Below, piece after piece: positions 44,184 to 53,458 of a stretch of DNA of 64,000 nt. Numbering within the stretch: the first letter of the stretch is position 1; each line of letters begins with the position of its first letter. The notes beneath the pieces were generated by a model. It did not search any database. It was not told the DNA's origin and was given only the letters and a program-made list of their open reading frames with translations. The translations under genes were made by a program, and so were the position numbers. Origin of the DNA: Algihabitans albus (GTDB lineage Bacteria > Pseudomonadota > Alphaproteobacteria > Kiloniellales > DSM-21159); the NCBI RefSeq assembly GCF_003572205.1, contig NZ_QXNY01000004.1, forward strand, positions 124,548 to 188,547, written 5' to 3'.

Positions 44184-44831
44184 TCAGAGGTCCCGACAGA
44201 GAGCCAGGAAGTCGCGGATCTTCTCGGGGCTTTTCAGGCCAGGTGCCTCCTCGACGCCGCTGGAGACATCGACGGCCGGCGCCGCCGTTATCTGGACCGC
44301 CTCGCGCAGATTGTCCAGCGTCAGCCCGCCGGAGAGCATCCAGGGACGCTGCCAGCGTCGGCCCGTCAGCAACCGCCAATCGAAGGAGAGCGCATTCCCA
44401 CCCGGCAGAGCATCGGCCCGAGAGGCCGGCGGCTTGGCGTCGAACAGCAAGCGGTCGGCCACCGGCTCGAAGGCCGCAACCGGCTCCAGGTCGGCCGCCC
44501 GCGCCACCTTGACGACCTTCATGACGGGGATTTTCCACCGGCCACGGATCTCCGCCACCCGTTTCGCGGTCTCCGAGCCATGAAGCTGCAAGAGGTCGGG
44601 GCGGAGATCCGCAGCGACCCGCTCGAGCAAGGCGTCGTCGGCATCGACCAACAGCGCGACCTTTTGGGTCTGAGGACCGAGGTCAGACGTCAGTGCCGCC
44701 GCCTGCTCCACCGTGACGGCGCGCGGGCTCCGGGGAAAGAAGACCAGGCCGACCCAGCGCGCACCGCCGGCCACAGCAGCCGCCAGGGCCTCCGGCGTCG
44801 AGACTCCACAGATCTTCGCATCGACGGACAT
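44184..44831 (-). CDS. trpF: Phosphoribosylanthranilate isomerase
   Basis: 215 residues, a TIM barrel. The catalytic Cys is in AKICGVSTPEAL at the N-terminus and the catalytic Asp in LLFDAKPP; the phosphate site is formed by SGGLTLDN and VDVSSGVEEAPG. Catalyses the third step of tryptophan synthesis from anthranilate. Unlike many Alphaproteobacteria, where pyrF and trpF are nearly adjacent, here four membrane-protein genes separate them. The trpF start lies 21 bases after the stop of the first of these, so it may be read through from them. Confidence 0.94.
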   Translation of the reverse strand: MSVDAKICGVSTPEALAAAVAGGARWVGLVFFPRSPRAVTVEQAAALTSDLGPQTQKVALLVDADDALLERVAADLRPDLLQLHGSETAKRVAEIRGRWKIPVMKVVKVARAADLEPVAAFEPVADRLLFDAKPPASRADALPGGNALSFDWRLLTGRRWQRPWMLSGGLTLDNLREAVQITAAPAVDVSSGVEEAPGLKSPEKIRDFLALCRDL

Positions 44832-44852
44832 GATCGGAACAGCTCTACAGAT

Positions 44853-45764
44853 TCAGTGGGTGAGGGCCCTGGAAGGCGCGGACGTAGCCGGCGGCGTCAT
44901 GTCCTCGTCCGGCGCCCAACCGGTGCAAGTGCGGAAAGACAGTGACAAGACAGCAACGAGCACAGCGGCGAAAACATAGCCTATGGCGAGCAAGGCGAAG
45001 AACGACAGAAACACCTCCTCGCGACCCCACGAGAAAGAGAAGAGCAGCCTCCCGTTCGCCAAAAACCAGCGCTGTAGAAGGATCGGCAAGGAAGCGATCG
45101 TAATCGCGAGCATCGAAGGCCAAACACAGGCGCCCACTAAACTCCAGGCATTTCCGGCAGTCTTACGCCATGAATCGCCGAAACTGAAGCGCTCATCGAT
45201 AGCTATGGCGGGCAATACAAGAACCAAGCGAATCAGCAAATAACTGCCGGACAGCAGAGCCGAAAACAACAAAAGAATAATCGTTGCAAATCCTCTCGGC
45301 AAATTCGGTGATATAGTCACCTCTTCGCCAAAAAAGAACAAGAGTAGTATTAAATGATCAACTGAGAAAACAACGCCAGCTCCAAGCGGAATATTATAAA
45401 ATAACAATATCATGAAAAATGGCAGAAACAACAGTGCAAAATGCAGATGGCGGCGGCGGATCAGCGGGAAAAGCCGAGGCGTTTCGTCTAGAAGAAACGC
45501 GCGATGCCAGGCGACGGCAAAAAGGCTGAAAGCGCAGACGTTTACAAAGAAGGCTGTGAGCAGTAGGGGCAAGCGCATCCCCGGCTCCGCCCAGAGTTCC
45601 GCCATCACAAGCAGACTCGCCGTGGAGGCCGAAAAAGGGACGGCCGCGGCAAACGACAGCTGTCCAAGCCGCCACAAGGTGAACTTCTGGGCTTCGAACA
45701 GCGTCCGAAACATTGGCAGCGGCGCGACAGGGCCGCGCGGCGACAGGGCGGATAAATCGGTCAC
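44853..45764 (-). CDS. Multi-pass membrane protein, paralogue 1 of a four-gene tandem family
   Basis: 303 residues starting at GTG 45764, which follows GGGAG by 8 nt. About six hydrophobic segments are present. Shared with paralogue 2: the 'GPVAPLPMFRTLFEAQKFTL' N-terminus, FAVAWHRAFLLDE, LPAIAIDERFSFGDSWRKTA followed by GNAW, and LSLSFRTCTGW near the C-terminus. A soluble DERF-SW-TAGNAW amphipathic stretch between membrane helices recalls the UPF0259/YciC and GDPD-membrane-domain proteins; that resemblance is by eye. Bases 45301-45420 inside the gene are only 32.5 percent G+C (39 of 120), unlike the neighbours. Function unknown. Confidence 0.75.
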   Translation of the reverse strand: MTDLSALSPRGPVAPLPMFRTLFEAQKFTLWRLGQLSFAAAVPFSASTASLLVMAELWAEPGMRLPLLLTAFFVNVCAFSLFAVAWHRAFLLDETPRLFPLIRRRHLHFALLFLPFFMILLFYNIPLGAGVVFSVDHLILLLFFFGEEVTISPNLPRGFATIILLLFSALLSGSYLLIRLVLVLPAIAIDERFSFGDSWRKTAGNAWSLVGACVWPSMLAITIASLPILLQRWFLANGRLLFSFSWGREEVFLSFFALLAIGYVFAAVLVAVLSLSFRTCTGWAPDEDMTPPATSAPSRALTH

Positions 45765-45882
45765 AAGTCTGCTCCCGTTCCGGCCGCCGAACCCGCCAAG
45801 AGAAGCTCCGGCCTGGGCAGGCCGAGAACTCCGCATCGATGGATCAGTCCAAATGACTCTCGAAATTCGGCGCCAACAGCCT

Positions 45883-46749
45883 TCAGTGGTAGCCGGCGTC
45901 CCCGCTGTCGTCGTTTCGAGGTAACTCGGCAGTCGGACTAGAACCCGGCGGTGTCTGTCCACTGTCAGCTATCCATCCGGTACAAGTGCGGAAGGAAAGC
46001 GACAGGAGCGACACAAAGACGGCCGCAAAGATGTAGTTCACCACCGAGAGTGTCACAATCATCAGCACTCCGAGGGCGCCACCGACTCCGGACCCGCCCA
46101 AGGAACCGCCGACTCCCAGCAGCCCCCCGCCCACCGCCAGCAGACCGAGCATCACCACCATCATCGGCAGGACGGCGAGCAGGTAGGCTCCGATCAAGCG
46201 CCAGGCGTTACCCGCCGTGGTCCGCCAGGACGCCCCCAGACCGAAGCGTTCATCCACGGCGGCAGCCGGAAAGACGAAGCTGAAGCGAGCCAGCAGATAC
46301 ACGCAAGACAGTGCGAGCGGCAGGGCAAGCAATGCCATGGGCGATCCGGAGGGACCTGCCGCAAGCAGTCCGAACAGGAAGGCGGGCAAGACGACGACCC
46401 CCGCCACGATCAGGGTGATCAAGAGTGTCATCAGCCAAAAGCGGAGCTGACGATCGCCAAGGCGCGGCAGCAGACTCGGGGGCTCGTTGACCAGGAGCGC
46501 ACGATGCCAGGCCACGGCAAAGATCGCGTAGGCGAAAAGGTCGACGAGCAAAGTAACGAAGGCGAACGGGGTCTCCCCCAGGCCGGCATCGATCAGCGCG
46601 ACCAGCATCGACAGGGCGAAGGGAACGATCGCGGCAGTGACGACCTGGCCGATGCGCTGCAGTGTGAACTGATAGGCATCGGTCACTGTCCGAACCACCG
46701 GCAGCAGCGCGACGGGACCGGATGGCGGCGTGGAGGAGAGGTCGGTCAT
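45883..46749 (-). CDS. Multi-pass membrane protein, paralogue 2 of the tandem family
   Basis: 288 residues from ATG 46749. N-terminus MTDLSSTPPSGPVALLPVVR, then about six hydrophobic segments with FAVAWHRALLVNE, FPAAAVDERFGLGASWRTTA plus GNAW, a Gly-rich loop (GGGLLGVGGSLGGSGVGG), and LSLSFRTCTGWIADSG before a hydrophilic tail of about 30 residues. Clearly homologous to paralogue 1 along the whole length, and more weakly to 3 and 4. GC content is ordinary for the window. Function unknown. Confidence 0.75.
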   Translation of the reverse strand: MTDLSSTPPSGPVALLPVVRTVTDAYQFTLQRIGQVVTAAIVPFALSMLVALIDAGLGETPFAFVTLLVDLFAYAIFAVAWHRALLVNEPPSLLPRLGDRQLRFWLMTLLITLIVAGVVVLPAFLFGLLAAGPSGSPMALLALPLALSCVYLLARFSFVFPAAAVDERFGLGASWRTTAGNAWRLIGAYLLAVLPMMVVMLGLLAVGGGLLGVGGSLGGSGVGGALGVLMIVTLSVVNYIFAAVFVSLLSLSFRTCTGWIADSGQTPPGSSPTAELPRNDDSGDAGYH

Positions 46750-46867
46750 GGAGGTATTTCGATCCTGTTTCGGCGCGCAGGCGGTTTGTCGTTTGAGGTG
46801 TAAGCAGGGGTTAGCACAACCAAGTCCGTTCAAGCTACGCGGGCGGCCCCGACATCGGCGACCGCGC

Positions 46868-47686
46868 TCACGTCCCGGCGCCGGAAGACGGCGGCGCCCA
46901 GGCGGTCAGCTTCGTGAAAGCGACTGAGCCGAGGGTGGCCGATAAAACTCCGAAAACGACATGCACCAGGCTCTGGAGCGCAACGTAGACGGCCTCCCGG
47001 AGACCGCCTATGCCGGGGCCCTCCAAACCAAAGGCGAGCGAGACCCAGTTGGGCTCGTCCAGAGAGGCCGCGAAAGCGATATCCGCCCCGATCAGCAACA
47101 GCCCCCACGGCAGCGTGAGCAGGATAGAGACGAGGAGAAGCCTCCAGCCGTTGCCTGCCGAGGCTCGAAGGGCATCGCGTAAACCGAAGGTCTCGTCCAG
47201 CGCGATCGCAGCCAGGACCAGAAACAGTCTCAGAAACAGATAAGAGGAAACGAGGAGTACGGTGACCAAGATCGCAACGGCGATAACTTCGCGAAACAGG
47301 TCTTCCACAGGCGTAGGTCGAACGAAAGCCTCGGCCACCCAGGCCGGGCCGTAGATCAGCAGCGACAACAGAAGCGCCATAAGACTCATGCGCAGATGAC
47401 GGCGCGATAATCTCGGCAGCAAGGCCGCGCGCGCGCCGAGCAAGAAGGTCCGGTACCAGGCGACGCTCATAACGGCCATGACCATGAGCCCGGCAGATAG
47501 GGCAAGTGCGTCGATCAGAGCATTCCGCGACCCGGCACTCGCCAAGGCCAGCGCGTAATAGAGAGGAAAGAGCCCCGCGGCGGCCACCACAAGGTCGCTG
47601 GCCTGCGCGACCACGAGAGAGAGCGTTGTCTTGACCGTACCAAAGATAGGCAAACCTAGCCCTGCGATCCGAGATGCCTCCGACAC
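46868..47686 (-). CDS. Multi-pass membrane protein, paralogue 3 of the tandem family
   Basis: 272 residues from a GTG start. About six hydrophobic segments. The family landmarks are retained in altered form: VAWYRTFLLGARAALLPRLS (compare VAWHRA-LL-E-P-L-P), LAAIALDETFGLRDALRASA plus GNGW, and a C-terminal membrane helix followed by TAWAP. The N-terminal PVA-LP-RT segment of paralogues 1 and 2 is missing. Function unknown. Confidence 0.7.
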   Translation of the reverse strand: MSEASRIAGLGLPIFGTVKTTLSLVVAQASDLVVAAAGLFPLYYALALASAGSRNALIDALALSAGLMVMAVMSVAWYRTFLLGARAALLPRLSRRHLRMSLMALLLSLLIYGPAWVAEAFVRPTPVEDLFREVIAVAILVTVLLVSSYLFLRLFLVLAAIALDETFGLRDALRASAGNGWRLLLVSILLTLPWGLLLIGADIAFAASLDEPNWVSLAFGLEGPGIGGLREAVYVALQSLVHVVFGVLSATLGSVAFTKLTAWAPPSSGAGT

Positions 47687-47871
47687 AGCCGATTCGACCT
47701 CGCCTCCTCCACAATCCGCCGATCAGGCCGAGTGTAGCAGCCGGAACCGTAGCCCTGTAGAGAGAGAGGCGGTTAGGCAAAGTGCAGCGGTTGGCACGAC
47801 GGCCAAAACAAGGGCGATGGCGTTGGAGTGATATCGGTCATTAGATCCACCGCTCCTCGCACAGGGCCTTC

Positions 47872-48588
47872 TCAGGGCACGCTGGCTTGCAATGGCTGTG
47901 AGACCGTCAGGCTGTCACACACCATTCGGAAGACAATCGCAGCGACACCGGCAGATGCACCAAGGCTCAGAGTCCAGACCGTCGCCTGAATCAGCGCGGC
48001 CAAACCGGTCCAGAATGAGACGGCAGTCGCCGCCTCCGACAAGAACAACGTCGGAGAGACAACAGCGACCAGGATCGCAGGACTTGCCGCGAGCAGGAGG
48101 GCCGCCGCCACCCGCCAAGCGCTGCGGGCCATCAAAAAACAAGACGCGCGAAGGGTGACTCCGGCGCCGACGGCACTGCCGGGAAGCACGAGGAGGAGCC
48201 GGGTATTGATAAGAAGCCAAAAGGCGAGCGCCAAAACGACGATCAGAACGGGTCCGGCCTGTACCAAAACCGGAGCCGGAAAGACCCATTCGATCAGCAG
48301 TTGCCACACGAGCATGGCCAGAAAGCCACCACCGAACACCAGCCCAGCGACGATCAAGGACAGAAAGAGGCTATACAGCAGGTATCGCAAAAAACAGCGC
48401 GGGACCGACGGACGCAGTCCCCCGACCGGCAGAAGTCGACGACGAGACCAACCGAAAGAGAGCAGAACGAAAGCCAGAAAGTCGGCGAATGCTGCGGCAA
48501 TGAGAGCCGGGTCGAATTCGCCCGACAGCTCGGACCGCAACTCGATGTGGCTTGTGTAGACAAGCATAACGAAGGGGACGGCCGCCAC
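47872..48588 (-). CDS. Multi-pass membrane protein, paralogue 4, apparently eroded at the 5' end
   Basis: 238 residues from a GTG at 48588. Family landmarks are weak but in order: FGWSRRRLLPVGGLRPSVPR, LLINTRLLLVLPGSAVG, then TLRASCFLMARSAWRVA. The homologous N-terminus continues upstream in the same frame (AYRALYDDWLGFLKVAAVPF, compare AY-FTL-RIGQ--AAIVPF in paralogue 2) as far as a TGA at 48646-48648, with no ATG, GTG or TTG in between. So either the first 50 or so codons have decayed or a rare CTG start is used. It may be a pseudogene in progress. Confidence 0.55.
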   Translation of the reverse strand: MAAVPFVMLVYTSHIELRSELSGEFDPALIAAAFADFLAFVLLSFGWSRRRLLPVGGLRPSVPRCFLRYLLYSLFLSLIVAGLVFGGGFLAMLVWQLLIEWVFPAPVLVQAGPVLIVVLALAFWLLINTRLLLVLPGSAVGAGVTLRASCFLMARSAWRVAAALLLAASPAILVAVVSPTLFLSEAATAVSFWTGLAALIQATVWTLSLGASAGVAAIVFRMVCDSLTVSQPLQASVP

Positions 48589-48730
48589 CTTGAGAAACCC
48601 GAGCCAGTCGTCGTACAGAGCCCTGTAAGCGCCACATACCGTTGCTCAAAGCGCTATGTTGACAGGCACAGGTTGTGGTGGTTGATCATAGGGCCACGGG
48701 GGAAAACCGCCGGCGTCAGTCGTCATGCAT

Positions 48731-49456
48731 TCAGCCTCGGCCAGCCAACTCTGAGACGATACGTTCTGCAGCGGCGGCGGGGTCGGACGTGCCGGTAATC
48801 GGACGACCGATCACCAGGACATCGGCGCCCGCGGCCAGTGCCTCGGCCGGTGTCGTGACGCGCTTCTGATCGCCGACGGCGGACCAGGTCGGGCGAATGC
48901 CGGGCACCACGAGCTTGAAGTTCGTGCCGCAGGCCGCGCGCAGCGCAGCAATCTCGCGCGGGCTGCAGACCACGCCGTCCAGACCGCAGTCCTGCGCCAA
49001 CCGTGCCAGTCGGAGCACCTGCGCACTGGCGGGACCCGTTTGGCCCACCTCAGTCAAGTCGGCATCGTCCAGGCTGGTCAGCACGGTAACCCCGATCAGC
49101 CAGGGCCGCTCATGACCGAGATCTTCCGAGGCCTCGCGCGCCGCCTCGGCCGCCGCGGCCATCATGGCGCGGCCGCCGCTGGCATGGACGTTGAGAATTG
49201 CCGGACGCAGGTGGCAGGCGGAGCGGACGGCGCCGGCCACAGTGTTGGGGATGTCGTGGAACTTGAAGTCAAGGAACAGGGGTTCGCCGCCGGCCGCTGC
49301 CCTGATCCCGTCCGGCCCCTGGGCCGTGAAGAACTCCTTGCCGAACTTCAGACCGCCGACCCGGCCGCGCAGGGTTTCCGCCAACATCTGCGCTCGTGCG
49401 AGATCCTGCGTATCGATTCCCACATAGAGCTTCGCGCGTGCATCGCTATCCGTCAT
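48731..49456 (-). CDS. pyrF: Orotidine 5'-phosphate decarboxylase
   Basis: 241 residues from ATG 49456. The catalytic FLDFKFHDIPNTVAGAV holds the Asp-Lys-Asp charge network; also VPGIRP and GADVLVIGRPIT for phosphate binding. Makes UMP in pyrimidine synthesis. A GTG or ATG further upstream gives an unlikely extension. First gene after the DUF4175 gene, 117 bases away; the membrane-protein array follows downstream. Confidence 0.95.
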   Translation of the reverse strand: MTDSDARAKLYVGIDTQDLARAQMLAETLRGRVGGLKFGKEFFTAQGPDGIRAAAGGEPLFLDFKFHDIPNTVAGAVRSACHLRPAILNVHASGGRAMMAAAAEAAREASEDLGHERPWLIGVTVLTSLDDADLTEVGQTGPASAQVLRLARLAQDCGLDGVVCSPREIAALRAACGTNFKLVVPGIRPTWSAVGDQKRVTTPAEALAAGADVLVIGRPITGTSDPAAAAERIVSELAGRG

Positions 49457-49573
49457 GGCAGCTGTGATACCAGAGCCGCCGCACGAGGTCACGCACAATC
49501 AATAGCTGTAATTCACTGCCTGCCACTCTCCGCATCGCGACTGGACCGACAGCACAGATCCAGACGTAACCGG

Positions 49574-52081
49574 TTAGAACTGCTCCAGCAGGCGCTCGAT
49601 GTAGTCGAGTTCCTGCGGCGGACGGAAGTTTTCACCGGAGCGCTTACGTAGTTCCTGCAAGATCTCCCGGGCGCGCTGCAGTTCCATCTCATCGGGAATC
49701 GCCACGTTGTCGCGGTTCATCTGCCCGGCCTCGCCCTGACCGCGACCGAGCGGATCGCGGCTCTCGCCCGGATCGACGCCGGTCTGCGTGCCTTCCTGAC
49801 CGCGACCGCCACCGAGCTGCTGGGCAAGCTGCTCCAACATGGCTTCCATACCTTGCTGAAGTTGGTCGACGGCCTGGCCTTGAGGGTCGATCGCGTCGCT
49901 CGGCGAACCGTTCTGGAGGGCCTCGCGTGCTTCGCGCATGGCCTGTTCGGCCTGGCCGAGAGGCTGTGGCATATTACCCGTCATTTCGCCGAACTGGCGC
50001 ATCACCTCACCCAATGCGCGGCGCAGCGCCTCCTGAGACCGCGCATCGCCGGCGTTTGAGCTGCGCTCGCCCTCGCGGCCCTCTCCGTCGCCCTCTTCTC
50101 CCATTTGGTTACGCTGCTCGCGCTCGCCCTGTTGCGAGCGCTGAAAGCTGCGGTCGAGCAGCTCCTGCTGTCGCCGCGCCAGAGTCTCCAGGTCCTCCAT
50201 CATGCGCTGTGTCTGCATGGAGTCCGGGTTCATGCGTTGCTGGTAGGGATTGGCCTGCAGGTTCTCGAGCATCTGCTGCAGGTTCTCCAGCATCTGCTGG
50301 GCCTGTTCGCGGGCGCCAGACTGCGCCATCTCGCGCATCTGCTCCAGCATCCGTTGGAAGTCTTCGCGCCGCAGGATCTGGGCATCGGGCGGCAACTCGT
50401 CGGCTTCGATTTCGCCGTCGGCATTGCGCAGCTCGTCCAACGCCTGCTCCGCCAAGGCTTCAAGGAAACGGTCCAGAGCCTCTTGCAGCGCATCGGTCAA
50501 ACGCTCGATTTCCTCGTCGGGCGCGCCCTCGGCAAGCGCTTCCTGCAGTTGGCGCTGCAGCTCGCGCAGATCGCGCTCAGCGAGGGACAGCTCGCCATCC
50601 TCGAGTCGCAACGCCGTGTCCCAGAGTAGATTCTGAACCGAGGTGACCGCTCCATCACTGCGGTCGTACATCAGGCGGCGTTCGGCCAGGCTGATCGCCA
50701 GACCGACAACGGCATCGAAGAAGAAATGAGCGGGCTGCTCCGTGATTTCCCCCAGACGCGCGATCACCGGTGCCTTGGCGTCGGGTGCAAGGGTGAGCTG
50801 CCGGCGGAGTTCCACCAGCTCGCGGGCCACCGGATGATTGAAGATCCGCTGCGGCAGCACCGTCTGAAAGGCCTCGGTGGTGCCGATCTGATCGATGGCG
50901 TCGCTCGCCACCAAGGTAATGGTCACTTCGATCCCGGCCCAAGGATGGGGCGAAAGATCATGGAAGCTGGCGCCCTCGGCGTTACGCGGCGCAACGGTCG
51001 GCAGGATCAGCTCCAGTTCGAGCGGCTCGGCGTCCGGCGCGTCGATCCGGCGAATGACCGCCGTCATGTCGCTGAGACCGTAATCGTCGCTGGCCAGATA
51101 CTCCAATGCCAGTGCACCGCGCTGGGTCGCGCTGGGAGGTGCCGTGTATTCCACCACCGGGGGCGTATCCGGGGTGACCTGGATCGGCCATTGCATCAAG
51201 GGCAGGTCGTCCTGTTCCAGCGTCAAGGTGCGCCCCTGATCGACAGTCAGTTCCGCCTTCCAGGAGGCCTCGCCCACCCGCTCGAAGGCATGACCGCTGC
51301 CATCGACGCGCAACAGGGGCTCGCCACTGCCGCCTTGTACTTGAGCCAGGAGCGTGGAGCCGGCCGGCAGCATGACGCCGTCGACCTGGTCCCGTGCCGT
51401 GTTCAACAGACGGGGCGGCGCGCCGGTATAGCCGGGGGGATCGATCCAGACGTCATAGGAAGCCGGAGGTAAAGGCTCGGCGGCTGCAAAGCGCGGCATC
51501 GCGGCGTCGCCCAGACGACCGGCCCAGTCGCTGCCGGCCGCAACGAATCCGATCACGAGCAGGAGACCGAGAGCCGCGCGCAGGCCATAGCCGTCGACCC
51601 GCGCCCAGCTCGCCCGCGGTGCGGCAAGCCGCAAGCGCGCGATCTGTGCGGCCAAACGCCGGCGATGCGCTTCCCAGAGGGCTCGTGCCTCGGGATCGTC
51701 GTCGGTCGCGAGCTCATCGTCCAAACCGGAAAGCGGCCGGTGCTCCAGACCGCTGTCGCGTTCGAGCCGGCGCAGCGCCGCCCCCTCGTCCGGCAGCCGC
51801 ATCTCCCGGACCGCGCGGCGCAAGGCCCAGATCAGTGCGGCCAGAAAACCGAACAGGGCGAGGACATGCAGCCAGGCGGGCAGAGCCGGCAACAGGCCGA
51901 ATAAAGCGAGAACGAAAAAGACTCCGAGGATACCGAAGGCTGGCCAGAGCGGCGGCCAGGCGCTTTCGACCAGGAGCGCCAGTTCCGACAGTCGCAGACG
52001 CCATGACAGGCCTGGCGGCCGCTGCGGCGGCGTCCGGGACGAGTCGTCTGGGAGATCGTTCTGCACCACCCGCCGCTCCAT
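49574..52081 (-). CDS. DUF4175 / TIGR02302 family membrane protein with long Gln/Glu-rich coiled coil
   Basis: 835 residues from ATG 52081. Two adjacent membrane segments (about 45-63 and 68-87), a third near 165-183, a large beta-rich exported part (about 190-430), then a helical region of some 350 residues very rich in Gln, Glu, Met and Arg (for example QMLENLQQMLENLQ) and finally a conserved 'ELDYIERLLEQF' C-terminus. This matches the alphaproteobacterial TIGR02302 proteins, usually found beside lysA and argH. Function is unknown; a periplasmic scaffold is an inference from the architecture. Confidence 0.88.
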   Translation of the reverse strand: MERRVVQNDLPDDSSRTPPQRPPGLSWRLRLSELALLVESAWPPLWPAFGILGVFFVLALFGLLPALPAWLHVLALFGFLAALIWALRRAVREMRLPDEGAALRRLERDSGLEHRPLSGLDDELATDDDPEARALWEAHRRRLAAQIARLRLAAPRASWARVDGYGLRAALGLLLVIGFVAAGSDWAGRLGDAAMPRFAAAEPLPPASYDVWIDPPGYTGAPPRLLNTARDQVDGVMLPAGSTLLAQVQGGSGEPLLRVDGSGHAFERVGEASWKAELTVDQGRTLTLEQDDLPLMQWPIQVTPDTPPVVEYTAPPSATQRGALALEYLASDDYGLSDMTAVIRRIDAPDAEPLELELILPTVAPRNAEGASFHDLSPHPWAGIEVTITLVASDAIDQIGTTEAFQTVLPQRIFNHPVARELVELRRQLTLAPDAKAPVIARLGEITEQPAHFFFDAVVGLAISLAERRLMYDRSDGAVTSVQNLLWDTALRLEDGELSLAERDLRELQRQLQEALAEGAPDEEIERLTDALQEALDRFLEALAEQALDELRNADGEIEADELPPDAQILRREDFQRMLEQMREMAQSGAREQAQQMLENLQQMLENLQANPYQQRMNPDSMQTQRMMEDLETLARRQQELLDRSFQRSQQGEREQRNQMGEEGDGEGREGERSSNAGDARSQEALRRALGEVMRQFGEMTGNMPQPLGQAEQAMREAREALQNGSPSDAIDPQGQAVDQLQQGMEAMLEQLAQQLGGGRGQEGTQTGVDPGESRDPLGRGQGEAGQMNRDNVAIPDEMELQRAREILQELRKRSGENFRPPQELDYIERLLEQF

Positions 52082-52122
52082 CCTGTCGCGCGGGGTCTTG
52101 TGGCGCGGTCCGCGCCGTCTGC

Positions 52123-53445
52123 TCAGGAAGCCGCCCGCGACCCCGCGTGCAGCGACTCCTCCCGGTCGGCTTCCGGCGCCAACCATGCCGGCAGGGATTC
52201 CTGCCTCAGCAATGTGGCGTGATCCGGGCGATCCTTGATGACCGCCCAGTCGGCGCCCGCGACCAGGACCTCAGGCGCCGGTAGACGAGAATTATAGGTC
52301 GAAGCCATGGTCGCGCCATAGGCCCCTGCTGAACAAATCGCGAGCAGATCTCCTGGTTCAACCGGCGGTAGGGTCCGATCGGTCGCGAAGAGGTCGCCGC
52401 TCTCGCAGATGGGGCCGACGATATCGACCGTCTGGGTCGGAGCCTCCGGATCCGGCCTGCAGACCGGCAGGATGTCGTGCCAGGCATCGTAGAGCGTCGG
52501 GCGGATCAGGTCGTTCATCGCCGCATCGACGATCACGAAATGCTTTTTGACCCCTCGTTTCACGAAAATCACGCGGGTCAGCAACAGACCGGCGTCCCCG
52601 ACCATCCAGCGGCCCGGTTCGAAGATCACGGGGACGCCCAGGTGACCGACGGCCCGCGCGGCGACACGGGCATAGTCGGTCACCGCCGGCGGCTGCTCGT
52701 CACGATAGGAGATGCCGATTCCGCCGCCGAGATCGAGCCGCCGCAGCGGCAAACCGGCCCCGCGCAAGTCGGAGAAGAGCTGCGCCAGCTTCTCGAACGC
52801 CAGGGCATAGGGCGCCAGATCGACAAGCTGAGAACCGATATGCACGGCCAGACCGGTCAACTCGATCCCCGGCAGCTCCGCCGCTTGCCGGGCAATCGCC
52901 CCGGCCTGGGCATGGTCGATGCCGAACTTGTTCTCCGAGGTCCCGGTGGTGATCTTGACGTGCGTCCGCGCGTCCACGTCCGGATTGATACGCAAGGAGA
53001 CCGGAGCTCGCAGACCCTTGTCCCGCGCGACGCGATCGAGTGTCCGCAGCTCGGTTTCGGACTCGACATTGAACTGCAGGATGCCCGCCTCCAGCCCAGA
53101 CGCCATTTCCGCCTCGGTCTTGCCGACGCCGGCGAAGACGATGCGCTCACCTGGAACGCCAGCGGCGCGGGCGCGCAGCAGCTCGCCCTCGCTGACCACG
53201 TCGGCTCCGGCGCCTTCGCGCGCCAAGGTCCGCACGACCGCCAGATGCGGGTTGGCCTTGACCGCATAACAGACAGTCGCATCCAGCCCCTCTGCGGCCA
53301 GTGCGCTGGTCATGGCGCGGTAGCGGGCGACGATCGCATCGGCCGAGTAGACGAAAACCGGCGTGCCGACCGACGCCGCGATCTCGGCAAGAGATACGGG
53401 GCCGGCCGAAAGTCCGTCGTCGCGATAGTGAAAGGCGCCTTGCAC
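52123..53445 (-). CDS. lysA: Diaminopimelate decarboxylase
   Basis: 440 residues. PLP-binding Lys63 in CYAVKANPH, HIGSQL, DLGGGIGISY, EPGRWMVG and the substrate Cys in GPICESGDLFA. Decarboxylates meso-diaminopimelate to lysine. The start is GTG 53445 with the usual 'FHYRDDGLSAGPVSL' N-terminus. Third gene of argH-lipoprotein-lysA, 13 bases after the lipoprotein gene. Confidence 0.95.
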   Translation of the reverse strand: MQGAFHYRDDGLSAGPVSLAEIAASVGTPVFVYSADAIVARYRAMTSALAAEGLDATVCYAVKANPHLAVVRTLAREGAGADVVSEGELLRARAAGVPGERIVFAGVGKTEAEMASGLEAGILQFNVESETELRTLDRVARDKGLRAPVSLRINPDVDARTHVKITTGTSENKFGIDHAQAGAIARQAAELPGIELTGLAVHIGSQLVDLAPYALAFEKLAQLFSDLRGAGLPLRRLDLGGGIGISYRDEQPPAVTDYARVAARAVGHLGVPVIFEPGRWMVGDAGLLLTRVIFVKRGVKKHFVIVDAAMNDLIRPTLYDAWHDILPVCRPDPEAPTQTVDIVGPICESGDLFATDRTLPPVEPGDLLAICSAGAYGATMASTYNSRLPAPEVLVAGADWAVIKDRPDHATLLRQESLPAWLAPEADREESLHAGSRAAS

Positions 53446-53458
53446 TGCTTGAGACGTC

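Noticed and set aside
42903-44945. Plus-strand frame of 680 codons over trpB and trpF
   Set aside because: Antisense shadow of trpB/trpF, which carry all catalytic motifs on the other strand.
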